A stretch of DNA of 64,000 nucleotides, taken from assembly GCF_000306765.2 (NCBI RefSeq), contig NC_017941.2, positions 1,612,001 to 1,676,000 of the forward strand, given 5' to 3'. Position numbers and translations under genes: made by a program. Position 1 is the stretch's first letter, and each line of letters opens with the position of its first letter. Under the pieces are notes generated by a model. It saw only the letters and a program-made list of their open reading frames with translations, was not told where the DNA came from and ran no database searches. This document shows positions 35,492 through 44,064 of the stretch, one piece after another. Source of the stretch: Haloferax mediterranei ATCC 33500 (GTDB taxonomy: Archaea > Halobacteriota > Halobacteria > Halobacteriales > Haloferacaceae).

Positions 35492-38107
35492 TCACAGGAT
35501 GTAGAACAGCGGGAAGAGGAACAGCCAGACGATGTCGACGAAGTGCCAGTAGAGACCGAAGTACTCCACCGAACGGCTGTCTTCGAGGTACGCGCCTCTC
35601 CATGCGCGTGCAGTCAGATACAGTGCGATGACGAGTCCCGCGATGACGTGGGCGGCGTGAAGCCCGGTCGTGAGGAAGAACGTCGAAGACCGGACGTTCG
35701 TCGAGAGCCAGATTCCCTCGTGGAAGAGGTGCTGCCACTCCAGTCCCTTGTTGACGAGAAAGCCGATGCCGAGGACGAACGTCGCTCCGAGGCTCGTCAC
35801 GAGAGCCAGCTTGTGTTTCTTCTCCGCCGCGACGAGCGCGAGCACGACGGTGAAACTGCTCGTAAGCAGGATGTAGGTGTTCACGAGGCCCGGTATCGGG
35901 TCCGACGGAATCGGCTCCCATCCGGTCCAGCCGAAGGCGAATCGGGTGAAGACGTACGCCCCGATGAAGCCGCCGAACAGCACCACGTCGGAGGCGAGGA
36001 ATATCCACATCCCGACTTTGCCGTTGTCGATGCCGGAGAAGGGCCACGCCTCTCCTTCCTCGAAGACCGGGCCGTGGAACGGCTCTAAGCCCATGGCGAC
36101 GAGCGACCCGAGCGTGACGCCGCCGCCGACGACCGCCGTGGTCGCGTAGGCTGCGCCGGTCATGCCAGTTGGGAACGTCGCTTCTTGGAGCGGCGAAAGC
36201 CCGAGGAGGACGAGGAACGCACCCAGTGAGAGCACGAACGGCCAGATACTCGCGTGGCTCGGCCCCTCGACATCGGCTGTCTCCATCGTGGGCTCGTACT
36301 CCGTCGTGACCGCCGTGTGCGGCGAGGTTGCGACGCCGCCGTCTGACGCTGTCGTCCCGCCGTCCGACGTTGCAGTCCCGCTCCCGTCTGTGGCTGTAGC
36401 GCCGTCGCCCGACGTGTCCGGTTTTCGGTCGCGGATGAACGAGAGATGGCCGTCGCGGTAGGTCGGCGTTCCCTCGAAGTTCTCCAGCGGCGGCGGCGAC
36501 GACACGGCCCACTCCGCGGTGGTCGAGTACTCCCACGGGTTGTCTGGCGCGGGGTCGCCGACGAAGGCGCTCTTGAACAGATTGTAGAACATGATGAGAA
36601 AGGACAGGCCGAGGACGAACCCGCCGACGGTGGCGAGTTGGTGCCACGGGGCGAGTTCGGGCGCGTAGTCGAAGACGCGCCGCGGCGTCTCCCACGCGAC
36701 GAAAAGCGGGAAGTACAGCAGGTTGAATCCGACGAAGTAGACCGCGAAGTGGAGTTTTCCGAGGAACTCGTCGTACATCCGCCCGGTCATCTTCGGGAAC
36801 CAGTAGTAGAGGCCGCCGATGAGCGCCGTGACCCCGCCGACCATCACGTAGTGGAAGTGCGCGACGACCCAGTAGGTGCCGCGGAACTCGTAGTCGAGGA
36901 CGACCGCGCCGAGGAAGACGCCGGTGATGCCGCCGATGATGAACAACAGGAGCGCGCCGAAGACGAACAGGAACGGCGTGGTGAAGCGTATCCGCCCCTT
37001 CAGCATGGTGTAGATGAGCGCGAACACCATCAGGTCGAACGGCAGCGAGATACCGATGGTGGTTATCATAAACAGCGTCTTCACCTGGAGGTTGATGCTC
37101 GTCAGGAACATGTGGTGCATCCAGACCGCGAAGCTCTGGATGGCGACGAGGACCATGGCGATGATGAACCACTTCCGGCCGACGATGCGGCGACCCGTGA
37201 ACGTCTGGAACACCTCGGCCATGACACCGAGCGCCGGGAAGAACACGATGTACACCTCGGGGTGGCCGAAGAACCAAAACAGGTGCGTCCAGAGGAGCGC
37301 CCCCGCGGGAGATTCCATCGCGAAGTAGGTCGTCCCGAGAAGTCGGTCCGACGACAGCACCAAGAGCGCGGCCAGAAGCGCCGCGAAGGCGAAAAGCATC
37401 ATCCAGACCGTCAGGAGAATCGTCCAACTGAAAAGCGGCATATTACGGAGCGTCAACCCCTCGGCACGCATCCGATGCATCGTCGTCAGGAAGTTGACTG
37501 ACGAAACGGTGACGGAGGCGACGAACAAGACGAGCGCCAGCACTGCGGTCGAGGCCCCGACATCCGGCGTAAACGTCGGGACGCTCAACGGCGCGTACAT
37601 CGTCCAACCCCCGGAGAACGTCCCCCCTTGGAAGAACGAGGCACCGAAGAGAATGCCGGAAAACAGATACAACCAGTAGCTTAGTGCGTTCAGTCGGGGG
37701 AACGCAAGGTCTTTTGCACCCAGTTGGAGCGGAACGATGTAGTTGGCGAAGCCGAAGGCAAAGGGCGACAGGAACCAAAAGACCATCAGTAGCCCGTGCG
37801 CCGAAACGGCCTGATTGTACGCGAGCGGCGCGAGAATCGTCTCGGCCGGCGCTCGCGGGACCAACAGTTGGATGCGCATCAACCACGCGAGGACGCCGCC
37901 GAGCACGAGGAAGAAAAGCGACGTGACGATGTAGAGAATCCCCACGTCCTTGTGATTCGTCGTGACGAACCAGCGTTTGATGCTCCCGGTCCCCGGGAAG
38001 TCGTGGCCGTGGTCGTGGTCGTCGTCGACACTCGCCTGCCCCGAAGCCACGGCTTCATCGTCGGTTACTGTGCCACCGTCAGTTCGTTCTGGGTTCGTAT
38101 CGCTCAT
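35492..38107 (-). CDS. Cytochrome c oxidase subunit I/III fusion
   Basis: An 871-residue fusion. Residues about 35-530 are subunit I: AHGLLMVFW (low-spin haem His), WFFGHPEVYIVFFPALG (CuB His and the cross-linked Tyr), MHHMF (CuB His pair) and HFHYVMVGG (haem ligands). A low-complexity Gly/Thr/Asp linker (about 575-625) leads to subunit III-like helices ending HFVDIVWLFLFP. The complex reduces O2 and moves protons across the membrane. Its start overlaps the subunit II stop by four bases. Confidence 0.95.
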   Translation of the reverse strand: MSDTNPERTDGGTVTDDEAVASGQASVDDDHDHGHDFPGTGSIKRWFVTTNHKDVGILYIVTSLFFLVLGGVLAWLMRIQLLVPRAPAETILAPLAYNQAVSAHGLLMVFWFLSPFAFGFANYIVPLQLGAKDLAFPRLNALSYWLYLFSGILFGASFFQGGTFSGGWTMYAPLSVPTFTPDVGASTAVLALVLFVASVTVSSVNFLTTMHRMRAEGLTLRNMPLFSWTILLTVWMMLFAFAALLAALLVLSSDRLLGTTYFAMESPAGALLWTHLFWFFGHPEVYIVFFPALGVMAEVFQTFTGRRIVGRKWFIIAMVLVAIQSFAVWMHHMFLTSINLQVKTLFMITTIGISLPFDLMVFALIYTMLKGRIRFTTPFLFVFGALLLFIIGGITGVFLGAVVLDYEFRGTYWVVAHFHYVMVGGVTALIGGLYYWFPKMTGRMYDEFLGKLHFAVYFVGFNLLYFPLFVAWETPRRVFDYAPELAPWHQLATVGGFVLGLSFLIMFYNLFKSAFVGDPAPDNPWEYSTTAEWAVSSPPPLENFEGTPTYRDGHLSFIRDRKPDTSGDGATATDGSGTATSDGGTTASDGGVATSPHTAVTTEYEPTMETADVEGPSHASIWPFVLSLGAFLVLLGLSPLQEATFPTGMTGAAYATTAVVGGGVTLGSLVAMGLEPFHGPVFEEGEAWPFSGIDNGKVGMWIFLASDVVLFGGFIGAYVFTRFAFGWTGWEPIPSDPIPGLVNTYILLTSSFTVVLALVAAEKKHKLALVTSLGATFVLGIGFLVNKGLEWQHLFHEGIWLSTNVRSSTFFLTTGLHAAHVIAGLVIALYLTARAWRGAYLEDSRSVEYFGLYWHFVDIVWLFLFPLFYIL

Positions 38108-38937
38108 GACGACACCGTGGATACTCGGATGTTAGTCGTACTCTCGGCTGGCTGGGTGCTGTTGTCTGTATTCTCGACAGACTGAGTGCTGTTCGCACTC
38201 CCGGATGATTGGGTGCTGTTCGTACTCTCAACTGACTGGGAACCATTCGTACTCTCGTACCACTCCTGGTACTCGTCAGGCGGCATGACGATGACCTCCG
38301 CGGACATGTACGAGTGGCCCGCGCCGCATAGCTCGTAACACTCTGCAGTGTAGGTCCCCGGCTCGTCGGCGGTGAACCACGTCTCCGTCTCTTGGCCGGG
38401 TATCGCGTCGGATTTGACGCGCAACTCCGTGATACCGAAGTTGTGGAACACGTCCGCTGAAGTCAGTGTCAGTCGGATGGGCGTGTCGGCTGGAACCCTG
38501 AGAACGCCATCTGTGGTGTGCCCGTTCGGATACGTAAAGCGCCACCCGAACTGATAGCCCTCGACTTCGACATCCAACGACTCCTCAGCAGACGGTCCCT
38601 CTTCGACGTACAAAAGCGTCAGATACGTCCACGAAATCAACGAGATAACGATAATCATGCTCATGAAAAACGAGGTGAACAACTTCCGACCGCCGCCGCC
38701 ACCCGACGGAAGTTCACCGAGGGAAGGCCGACGTTCGTCGTCGACCGTTCCATTTCCCGAACCGAATCGGTACTTGTAGGCGTTATACAGCATGTACCCC
38801 ACGACGACGACACCGACGAGGGTTCCGAGAAGCAAGAACACCTCGAAGATGCTATCGAAGACGACCGCACGCGTTCCCCTCGGAACGAGACCACTCTGAA
38901 GCGAAAGCGAGCTACCGAATACGTGTTCCATGACCAT
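38104..38937 (-). CDS. Cytochrome c oxidase subunit II
   Basis: A 277-residue protein: two N-terminal helices (residues about 28-52 and 80-105) and a C-terminal cupredoxin. The CuA site is visible as DVFHNFG (His) and CYELCGAGHSYM (two Cys, His, Met). It takes electrons from a blue copper or cytochrome donor outside the cell. The extra C-terminal tail of about 50 residues is Ser/Thr/Asn-rich with repeated N-S-T-Q. Starts at 38937, 38931 or 38955 are all possible. Confidence 0.93.
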   Translation of the reverse strand: MVMEHVFGSSLSLQSGLVPRGTRAVVFDSIFEVFLLLGTLVGVVVVGYMLYNAYKYRFGSGNGTVDDERRPSLGELPSGGGGGRKLFTSFFMSMIIVISLISWTYLTLLYVEEGPSAEESLDVEVEGYQFGWRFTYPNGHTTDGVLRVPADTPIRLTLTSADVFHNFGITELRVKSDAIPGQETETWFTADEPGTYTAECYELCGAGHSYMSAEVIVMPPDEYQEWYESTNGSQSVESTNSTQSSGSANSTQSVENTDNSTQPAESTTNIRVSTVSS

Positions 38938-38955
38938 TGACAACACCACCCACAT

Positions 38956-39102
38956 AAATTAATTAACGTTCATGATGATTACTGTTTCGGAGAAATCGAA
39001 GGCCGCACGGCGGTAAACTCGGGTTTGCGGTCAAGAGGCGGAGCGACCGGGAGGAAAAACAGGAAGGGTCGACGGCTGACTGCGAGCGATACCAGTGAAC
39101 CG
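38956..39102. other. Upstream region of the oxidase genes up to the IS end
   Basis: AT-rich promoter-like sequence (TAAATTAATTAACG at about 38956-38969) for subunit II, followed by sequence leading into the insertion element. No gene is seen. Confidence 0.4.
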
Positions 39103-39123
39103 CCTCGGGGTCGATCCCCGAGG
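39103..39123 (-). other. End hairpin of the IS element at the tnpB side
   Basis: CCTCGGGG-TCGAT-CCCCGAGG: perfect 8-base arms with a 5-base loop, about 106 bases past the tnpB stop. Subterminal hairpins like this are the TnpA recognition structures of IS605-family ends. On the minus strand it would also be near the 3' end of a tnpB guide RNA. Confidence 0.6.
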
Positions 39124-39229
39124 CTTCCCGTGGTTTAGTCGGACACTCCCACGCGACCATCGGCCTGATAGCCTCGGGCGGTCGGGTGGGTCACGGTCGG
39201 GGCGTCCACGGCCCCCGATACCTGCCGTC

Positions 39230-40465
39230 TCAAAGTCGCAAAGCGACTTTGCGGGCTGCACAAGAGCTCCGCTCTTGTGAACGTCGCACCTTCCTGACTT
39301 GGGGAAGGCTGTTGAGAGCAGGCACATTCCAATCGAGTTGCTTGCTGCCTTTGACGGCGATATTGACGCTTGCACTACGGTCACTGTGGTCTTGATGCCC
39401 ACACGACCGACACTTGAACCGCTTCTTGTTGCGGTTCGCACGCTCCGTATGACCGCACATCGGACACCGCTGACTCGTGTACTCGGGATTAATCCACGCG
39501 GTTGGGATGCCCTCGAACGACGCCTTGTACGACGTATAGAACTGAAGGGCGCGGAACGGGAGGTGGTGCAAGCGTCGGTTCATCCGCGTGCCGTAGTCGA
39601 TACTGTCGCGCATCTCTTTGAGGTCTTCAAAGACGATACACGGCTTCTCAAACTGACGGCTCCACTCCACGATGTGACGGCTCACTTTGTGGAGTCGGTC
39701 ACGGACAAACCGTTCCTCACGCCCTTCCAGCGTGTCGTGGATGCTGTCTTTCCCCGCGTTCTGGACGCGCTTTCGCATCGTGAAGTAGCGGTGGCGCTCG
39801 AACTTGATTTCGGGGAAGTCGATGACCAACGTGTCCTCGACGCCATCCTCAGAGAGTACAGTGAGGGCCACGTTGTCCTCGTTCACGTCCACGCCCACGA
39901 CAGTCCGTGAGTCGTGCTTGTCTCGAACGGTCTGCTTGGTGTTGGTGACGTTGACGTGCAACTCGGGGTTCTCGTTGTGGAACAGGGCTTCCGCCGTCCC
40001 AATCTTCCACTCGTCGCTTTCGAGTGCGGTATTGAGAATATCGAGGTGAGCGTCACTCCCATCGAGGACGCCCTTTACGTGCTTGTACGGCTTCGCACTG
40101 ATACAGAACGCCACGTCGCCATCGTCGGTGAGCGACAGGTTGTATCCCTCCTCGTAGTTCGCACGAAGCGGGTACGCACCGTCCTTGGTGTGACTCGGGA
40201 GTCCGAAGTCGTCGTACTCGTAGTAATTCTCCATCGTGCCGAGTGCTTTGGCGACGACGCGCTGAGTCGTGTTCTTCACGAGGTTGGCGTCGTCGGCCAC
40301 GAGGTCTGGAATCACATCCCAGTCAACGCCTTCTTTGGCGAGGTGGATGGTTTCATTGTACACCGAGCGGGCTTCGAGGGTGGCGTCGTACAGCAGGCCC
40401 TCGTTGTCACTCTGAATGTCGAGTTGGAAGTCCAGAGTTTTGATGAGGGACTGTGCGTTGGTCAT
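39230..40465 (-). CDS. tnpB: RNA-guided endonuclease TnpB (IS605 OrfB family)
   Basis: A 411-residue protein starting at ATG 40465 (MTNAQSLIKT). The RuvC-like active site appears complete: D193 in GVDVNEDN, E280 in IVFEDLKEM, and D362 in HSDRSASVNIA, with the zinc ribbon C334-x2-C337 and C352-x2-C355 between. The last 17 or so residues (beginning about SQERSSCAAR) are encoded by a two-hairpin insert and are not part of the family core. The nuclease may still be active. Its ATG overlaps the stop of the DUF2080-like gene. Confidence 0.92.
   Translation of the reverse strand: MTNAQSLIKTLDFQLDIQSDNEGLLYDATLEARSVYNETIHLAKEGVDWDVIPDLVADDANLVKNTTQRVVAKALGTMENYYEYDDFGLPSHTKDGAYPLRANYEEGYNLSLTDDGDVAFCISAKPYKHVKGVLDGSDAHLDILNTALESDEWKIGTAEALFHNENPELHVNVTNTKQTVRDKHDSRTVVGVDVNEDNVALTVLSEDGVEDTLVIDFPEIKFERHRYFTMRKRVQNAGKDSIHDTLEGREERFVRDRLHKVSRHIVEWSRQFEKPCIVFEDLKEMRDSIDYGTRMNRRLHHLPFRALQFYTSYKASFEGIPTAWINPEYTSQRCPMCGHTERANRNKKRFKCRSCGHQDHSDRSASVNIAVKGSKQLDWNVPALNSLPQVRKVRRSQERSSCAARKVALRL
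39231..39279. repeat. Two-hairpin insert 1, at the 3' end of tnpB
   Basis: CAAAGTCGC-aaa-GCGACTTTG (39231-39251), a 7-base spacer, then CACAAGAGC-tcc-GCTCTTGTG (39259-39279). Both stems are perfect 9-base pairs with 3-base loops. The tnpB stop codon falls in the first stem. Confidence 0.75.
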
Positions 40466-40617
40466 TCTTCGTCTTGTTCGGTGGGTTCTGAGGTTCGGAC
40501 GACTTTCACGTCGGCTCCACGCCAACGTTTGGGGACAGTGACGTGGGCGCTGTTCCCGAACGGTTTGACCTCACCGTCGAGAACTTCCTCACCGTCGATT
40601 TCAAAGCGGTTCGACAT
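40462..40617 (-). CDS. DUF2080-like transposon-associated small protein
   Basis: A 51-residue protein encoded directly before tnpB: it begins MSNRFEIDGEEVLDGEV, continues VKPFGNSAHVTVPKRWRG and ends PTEQDEE. This looks like the AbrB/SpoVT-like DUF2080 proteins carried by haloarchaeal IS605 elements (the NSAHVTVPKxW motif). It overlaps tnpB by four bases. It may regulate the element. Confidence 0.8.
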   Translation of the reverse strand: MSNRFEIDGEEVLDGEVKPFGNSAHVTVPKRWRGADVKVVRTSEPTEQDEE

Positions 40618-40670
40618 ACAAATGTATATATTTTGGATATACTTAATTGTGTTGGAGGTGTGGTGTTGAT

Positions 40671-40833
40671 ATGGGCGAGAAGCGGTCGAACCACACGATG
40701 TACAACGTCAACTATCACTTCGTGTGGTGTCCGAAGTCAAGCAAAGCGTAGCTTTGCGTACCTCGCGGAGCTTCGCTCCGCTCAGTACCGCCACGCGATT
40801 CTCGAACCAATTGAGGACCCGTTGGAGGATTGA
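40671..40833 (+). pseudogene. tnpA: Remnant of IS200-type transposase tnpA
   Basis: The frame opens MGEKRSNHTMYNVNYHFVWCPK, the typical TnpA Y1-transposase N-terminus, then is broken at 40737 by a 49-base insert with a stop and frameshift. The expected continuation YRHAILEPIED resumes at 40786 and ends at TGA 40831-40833. The rest, including the HUH and catalytic Tyr, is missing. The element cannot move without TnpA supplied from elsewhere. Confidence 0.85.
40737..40785. repeat. Two-hairpin insert 2, inside tnpA
   Basis: A 49-base insert between the codons for Lys22 and the next family residue, Tyr. It holds GCAAAGC-gta-GCTTTGC (40741-40757), a 7-base spacer, and GCGGAGC-ttc-GCTCCGC (40765-40781). 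Loops are 3 bases. The insert boundaries are read from the interrupted protein sequence. Confidence 0.75.
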
Positions 40834-40887
40834 ACGGTATATCGAGCGAACAGAACACGTCTAAGTGTCGGCTTCAGCCTCGGGGTC

Positions 40888-40943
40888 AAGTCAAGGGAAA
40901 TCAAAGATTTCCTGTATCCAGCAAACCGCAGAGCGATTTGCGA
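40888..40943. repeat. Two-hairpin insert 3, in the end hairpin loop
   Basis: Between the arms of the end palindrome lie GGAAATC-aaa-GATTTCC (40896-40912), an 8-base spacer (7 if one G-T pair is added), and GCAAACCGC-aga-GCGATTTGC (40921-40941, one mismatch). Loops are again 3 bases. This makes the loop of the element-end hairpin far longer than at the other end. Confidence 0.65.
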
Positions 40944-41071
40944 GACCCCGAGGCACTCGCCTTGTTTCCTCTGTAGATGGTAGCACAGTCCCTCTATTCA
41001 GGGGTGAACCGTGAAACTCGCAGTAAATACAGCAATACAGAAATAGACCCCTTAGTACAGAGATAAACTCC

Positions 41072-41278
41072 CTAGAGGAGTCCTGAGAAACCAATGATGA
41101 GGAGTAGAACCCCTAAGCCACGATACACCCAAAAGATTGCAGTGGATTTCTCGGATTGTTTGGGACGAGAACTACGAAGAAAATCAAATCCGAATTTATG
41201 GATTCTCCGAGGGATGAGAATATAGGCTATCCCAAGGAGTATGGCTATTACGTATCCAATCTGCTGCAGACTGTTCAT
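41072..41278 (-). CDS. Small membrane protein
   Basis: A 68-residue protein with two hydrophobic helices (residues about 5-22 and 47-65) separated by a basic loop (PRRIHKFGFDFLRSSRPK). It is AT-rich compared with most of the window, as is the surrounding 40970-41390 segment. Function unknown. Confidence 0.5.
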   Translation of the reverse strand: MNSLQQIGYVIAILLGIAYILIPRRIHKFGFDFLRSSRPKQSEKSTAIFWVYRGLGVLLLIIGFSGLL

Positions 41279-41392
41279 ATCCGATATCTGTATTATATGC
41301 CAATAGAATTACTGATATATCGAATCGACTGATTCAGTTCCAAACCTTGTGAATAAAGAAATTATAGTACCAACTACTGACACTCGCGGAGG

Positions 41393-41908
41393 TTACACCT
41401 CGTGTTGCGGGATTCCCACAAATCGGTCGAGGGTGTATCCGAGGGCGAGGCCGTAGACCCAGTGGGCGAGAAGCGAGAACACGATGAACGAGGCGGTGAC
41501 GAACACGTCAGCGCCCGGCCAGAACGCCGGAACGAACCCGGCCCAGTACAGCGTCGCAAACGAGACGCCACGGAGGTATTCGGGCGACTCCGGCGGGAGA
41601 AACGCCCCGACGACGACGAACGTCACTGGCAGGGCCACGACACCGCCGATACCGAATAGGAAGACGCCCAAGAGGAGCGTCGGCTCGTAGCCGAAGAACG
41701 CCGCGAACCCGGCGAATCGCGTGATTGGCTCGGTGACGAACAGCCCGAGCAAATCGGGAATGCCGACGAGGACGGGAAGCATCAGGACTGTTCCGATGAA
41801 CCCACCAGCCATCGCAGTGACGATAACGCGACCCGTGATTTCGGGGTCGACCGTCTCACCGGCATGTTGCTCTACCGTTGTTGCCGTCGTCGGGGTCTCT
41901 TGGCTCAT
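41393..41908 (-). CDS. Membrane protein, DUF6789-like, probable oxidase locus member
   Basis: A 171-residue protein starting at ATG 41908 (MSQETPTT). Four hydrophobic helices follow an acidic/Thr-rich head. GRVIVTAMAGGFIGTVLMLP and a late HWVYGLALGYTLD are typical of a haloarchaeal family found near haem-copper oxidases. It points in the same direction as coxB and is separated from it by the IS element, so it may once have been directly upstream. Confidence 0.65.
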   Translation of the reverse strand: MSQETPTTATTVEQHAGETVDPEITGRVIVTAMAGGFIGTVLMLPVLVGIPDLLGLFVTEPITRFAGFAAFFGYEPTLLLGVFLFGIGGVVALPVTFVVVGAFLPPESPEYLRGVSFATLYWAGFVPAFWPGADVFVTASFIVFSLLAHWVYGLALGYTLDRFVGIPQHEV

Positions 41909-42086
41909 GTCCTCGTCATAGTACAACACGAGTCATGATAAAAGGTGACAAATACCACAATATGGAGGGGTTACAGCTTTCCGTGCAGACTCCCGGAGAG
42001 ACCTCACTCGTGGCTAAAGCCGTCGGCTTCCGCCTTTCGTCGGTGAGTCACCGATGTTTTTGCCGTTTGGATGCACTCACGAGACC

Positions 42087-42644
42087 ATGTACGAAGTCGA
42101 AGTCAAGGTTCGTGCCGACCACGAGACGATTCGAGAACAACTCGAAGCGTCGGACGCCGAGCAAGTAAACCGGGTCGAACAGACGGACATCTACTACAAC
42201 GCCCCGCACAAGGATTTCGCGGAAACAGACGAAGCGCTTCGACTCCGGCGGGAGTCGCGCTACGAGGACGACGAGGTTGTCGACGAAGTGACAGTAATTA
42301 CCTACAAAGGGCCGCTGGTGGACGAATCCTCGAAGACCCGCCGCGAGTACGAAACCGGTGTCGACGACGGTGAGACGATGGACGCCATCTGTGAGGCCGT
42401 CGGGTTCGAACCCACCGCGACAGTCGAAAAGGAGCGCGAGCGATTCGAACTCGACGGCTATACCGTCTCGCTCGACGCAGTCTCCGGTCTCGGAGAGTTC
42501 GTCGAGGTGGAAGTCGAGGTCGAGTCCGGCGTCGACGCGGCGCGCGAGGGAGCATTCGATGTCCTCCGAAAACTCGATGTCGACCCCGACGACCAGATTC
42601 GGACGTCCTACCTCGGGATGCTGCTCGGTGCGCCCGAAGAGTGA
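42087..42644 (+). CDS. CYTH-domain (CyaB-like) phosphohydrolase/cyclase
   Basis: A 185-residue CYTH-superfamily protein: MYEVEVKVRAD (the E-x-E-x-K signature), ALRLRRES, TYKGP, and VEVEVE later. Members are class IV adenylate cyclases or thiamine-/tri-phosphatases; without flanking context the triphosphatase role is the safer guess. ATG 42087 gives the normal family start. Confidence 0.85.
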   Translation: MYEVEVKVRADHETIREQLEASDAEQVNRVEQTDIYYNAPHKDFAETDEALRLRRESRYEDDEVVDEVTVITYKGPLVDESSKTRREYETGVDDGETMDAICEAVGFEPTATVEKERERFELDGYTVSLDAVSGLGEFVEVEVEVESGVDAAREGAFDVLRKLDVDPDDQIRTSYLGMLLGAPEE

Positions 42645-42838
42645 GCATGAAAAGTGAGTGCGAAAAGTGGGCACGAAAAGATAACAGCGGGACAGAGACA
42701 CAACGAAATCGGTGGAAACACTCGTATTCGCGCGGCCGGTGGCAAATACTGTCGATTTATGGATAATGCCCAGTAGTAATACGCTATTCAAGGAAGGTTT
42801 CCGCAAGTTATAGAACCGCCCGCCGGGTACACCCGGCA
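42645..42838. other. Intergenic region before the MAT gene
   Basis: Promoter region of the methionine adenosyltransferase gene, with AT-rich boxes around 42750-42790. No gene or strong repeat is seen. Confidence 0.4.
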
Positions 42839-44047
42839 ATGACCGACCGAAACATCCGCCTCGAATCCGCCGACAAGCGCGCGGTCGAGGACCAGGAGGT
42901 CGAAATTGTCGAACGGAAGGGAATCGGGCACCCGGACTCCATCTGTGACGGTATCGCCGAAAGCGTCTCCCGGGCACTCTCGAATCTCTATCTCGACCGT
43001 GTCGGAAAGGTTCTCCACTACAACACGGACGAGACGCAACTCGTTGCTGGTACCGCGGCACCCGCCTTTGGCGGCGGCGAGGTTATCGAACCAATCTATC
43101 TCCTCATTGTCGGCCGTGCGACGAAAGAGTACGATGGGCAGAAGATTCCCGTCGACTCGACCGCACTCCGCGCCGCCCGCGAGTACCTCAACGAGAACAT
43201 CCCCGGACTCGACGTTGGCACGGACATCGTCGTCGACGTGAAACTCGGCGAAGGCTCCGGCGACCTGCAGGACGTCTTCGGCGAGGAGACCCAACAGGTC
43301 CCGATGGCGAACGACACGAGTTTCGGCGTCGGCCACGCCCCGCTCACCGAGACGGAGCAAATCGTCCTCGAAGCCGAGTACGCCCTCAACGGCGCGCGCT
43401 ACGGCGACGACCACCCCGAACTCGGACAGGACATCAAGCTCATGGGCAAGCGCGAAGGCGACGTTATCGACGTGACCGTCGCCGCCGCGATGGTCGACAG
43501 CCACATCGACGACATCGACGACTACATCGAGGCCGTCGACAACGTACGCGAGTTCGTCACCGACCTCGCCACCGAGTACACGGACCGCGAGGTCAACGTC
43601 GAAGTCAACACCGCCGACGACTACGAGGAAGGCTCCATCTACCTCACGACGACCGGCACGTCCGCCGAGCAGGGTGACGACGGCTCCGTCGGCCGCGGGA
43701 ACCGCGCCAACGGCCTCATCACGCCGAACCGCCCGATGAGCATGGAAGCGACCTCCGGCAAGAACCCCGTCAACCACATCGGGAAAATCTACAACCTGCT
43801 TTCGACCCACATCGCCGAGACGGTCGTCGCCGAAGTCGACGGCATCCGCGACCTGCAGGTCCGCCTGCTCTCGCAAATCGGCCGCCCCATCGACGAACCC
43901 CACGTCGCAGACGCGAAGGTCATCACCGAAGAAGGCGTCACCATCGCCGACATCGAAGACGAGGTTATCGCGACCATCGACCGCGAACTCGCCAACGTGA
44001 CGGACATCACGCGCCGCACCATCGAAGGCGAACTCACCACCTTCTGA
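42839..44047 (+). CDS. Archaeal methionine adenosyltransferase
   Basis: A 402-residue enzyme of the archaeal type (about 400 residues, distinct from bacterial MetK). [18 protein letters not shown] near the start, [16 protein letters not shown] and [12 protein letters not shown] match the family. It makes S-adenosylmethionine from methionine and ATP, feeding methylation reactions (including the fibrillarin and Dph2 steps encoded in this window). The start ATG 42839 is clear. Confidence 0.95.
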   Translation: MTDRNIRLESADKRAVEDQEVEIVERKGIGHPDSICDGIAESVSRALSNLYLDRVGKVLHYNTDETQLVAGTAAPAFGGGEVIEPIYLLIVGRATKEYDGQKIPVDSTALRAAREYLNENIPGLDVGTDIVVDVKLGEGSGDLQDVFGEETQQVPMANDTSFGVGHAPLTETEQIVLEAEYALNGARYGDDHPELGQDIKLMGKREGDVIDVTVAAAMVDSHIDDIDDYIEAVDNVREFVTDLATEYTDREVNVEVNTADDYEEGSIYLTTTGTSAEQGDDGSVGRGNRANGLITPNRPMSMEATSGKNPVNHIGKIYNLLSTHIAETVVAEVDGIRDLQVRLLSQIGRPIDEPHVADAKVITEEGVTIADIEDEVIATIDRELANVTDITRRTIEGELTTF

Positions 44048-44064
44048 GCGCGGGCGAACCCGCG

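Larger units (their letters stand above)
39103..39330 (-). ncRNA. Expected location of the TnpB guide (omega/re) RNA
   Basis: In IS605-family elements the guide RNA scaffold overlaps the 3' end of tnpB and runs to the element end, with the guide just beyond it. Here that is the minus strand around 39330 down to 39103. The region has strong hairpins (39259-39279, 39231-39251, 39103-39123). Inferred by position only. Confidence 0.3.
39103..40953. mobile_element. IS200/IS605-type insertion element (tnpB plus remnant tnpA)
   Basis: The unit holds tnpB and a DUF2080-like gene on the minus strand and a disrupted tnpA on the plus strand. Both ends carry imperfect palindromes with the shared core CCTCGGGGTC / GACCCCGAGG: 39103-39123 is a tight hairpin at the tnpB end, and 40878-40887 with 40944-40953 are arms split by inserted sequence at the other end. 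Exact cleavage sites are not determined. The element separates subunit II from a related-looking membrane gene at 41393. Confidence 0.75.

Noticed and set aside
35487..37427. A 646-residue open frame on the minus strand in another phase
   Set aside because: It overlaps the cytochrome oxidase I/III fusion, which has all haem and copper ligands in its own phase.
40891..41094. A 67-residue minus-strand frame right of the IS element
   Set aside because: It is built partly from the insert hairpins and has no recognisable content.
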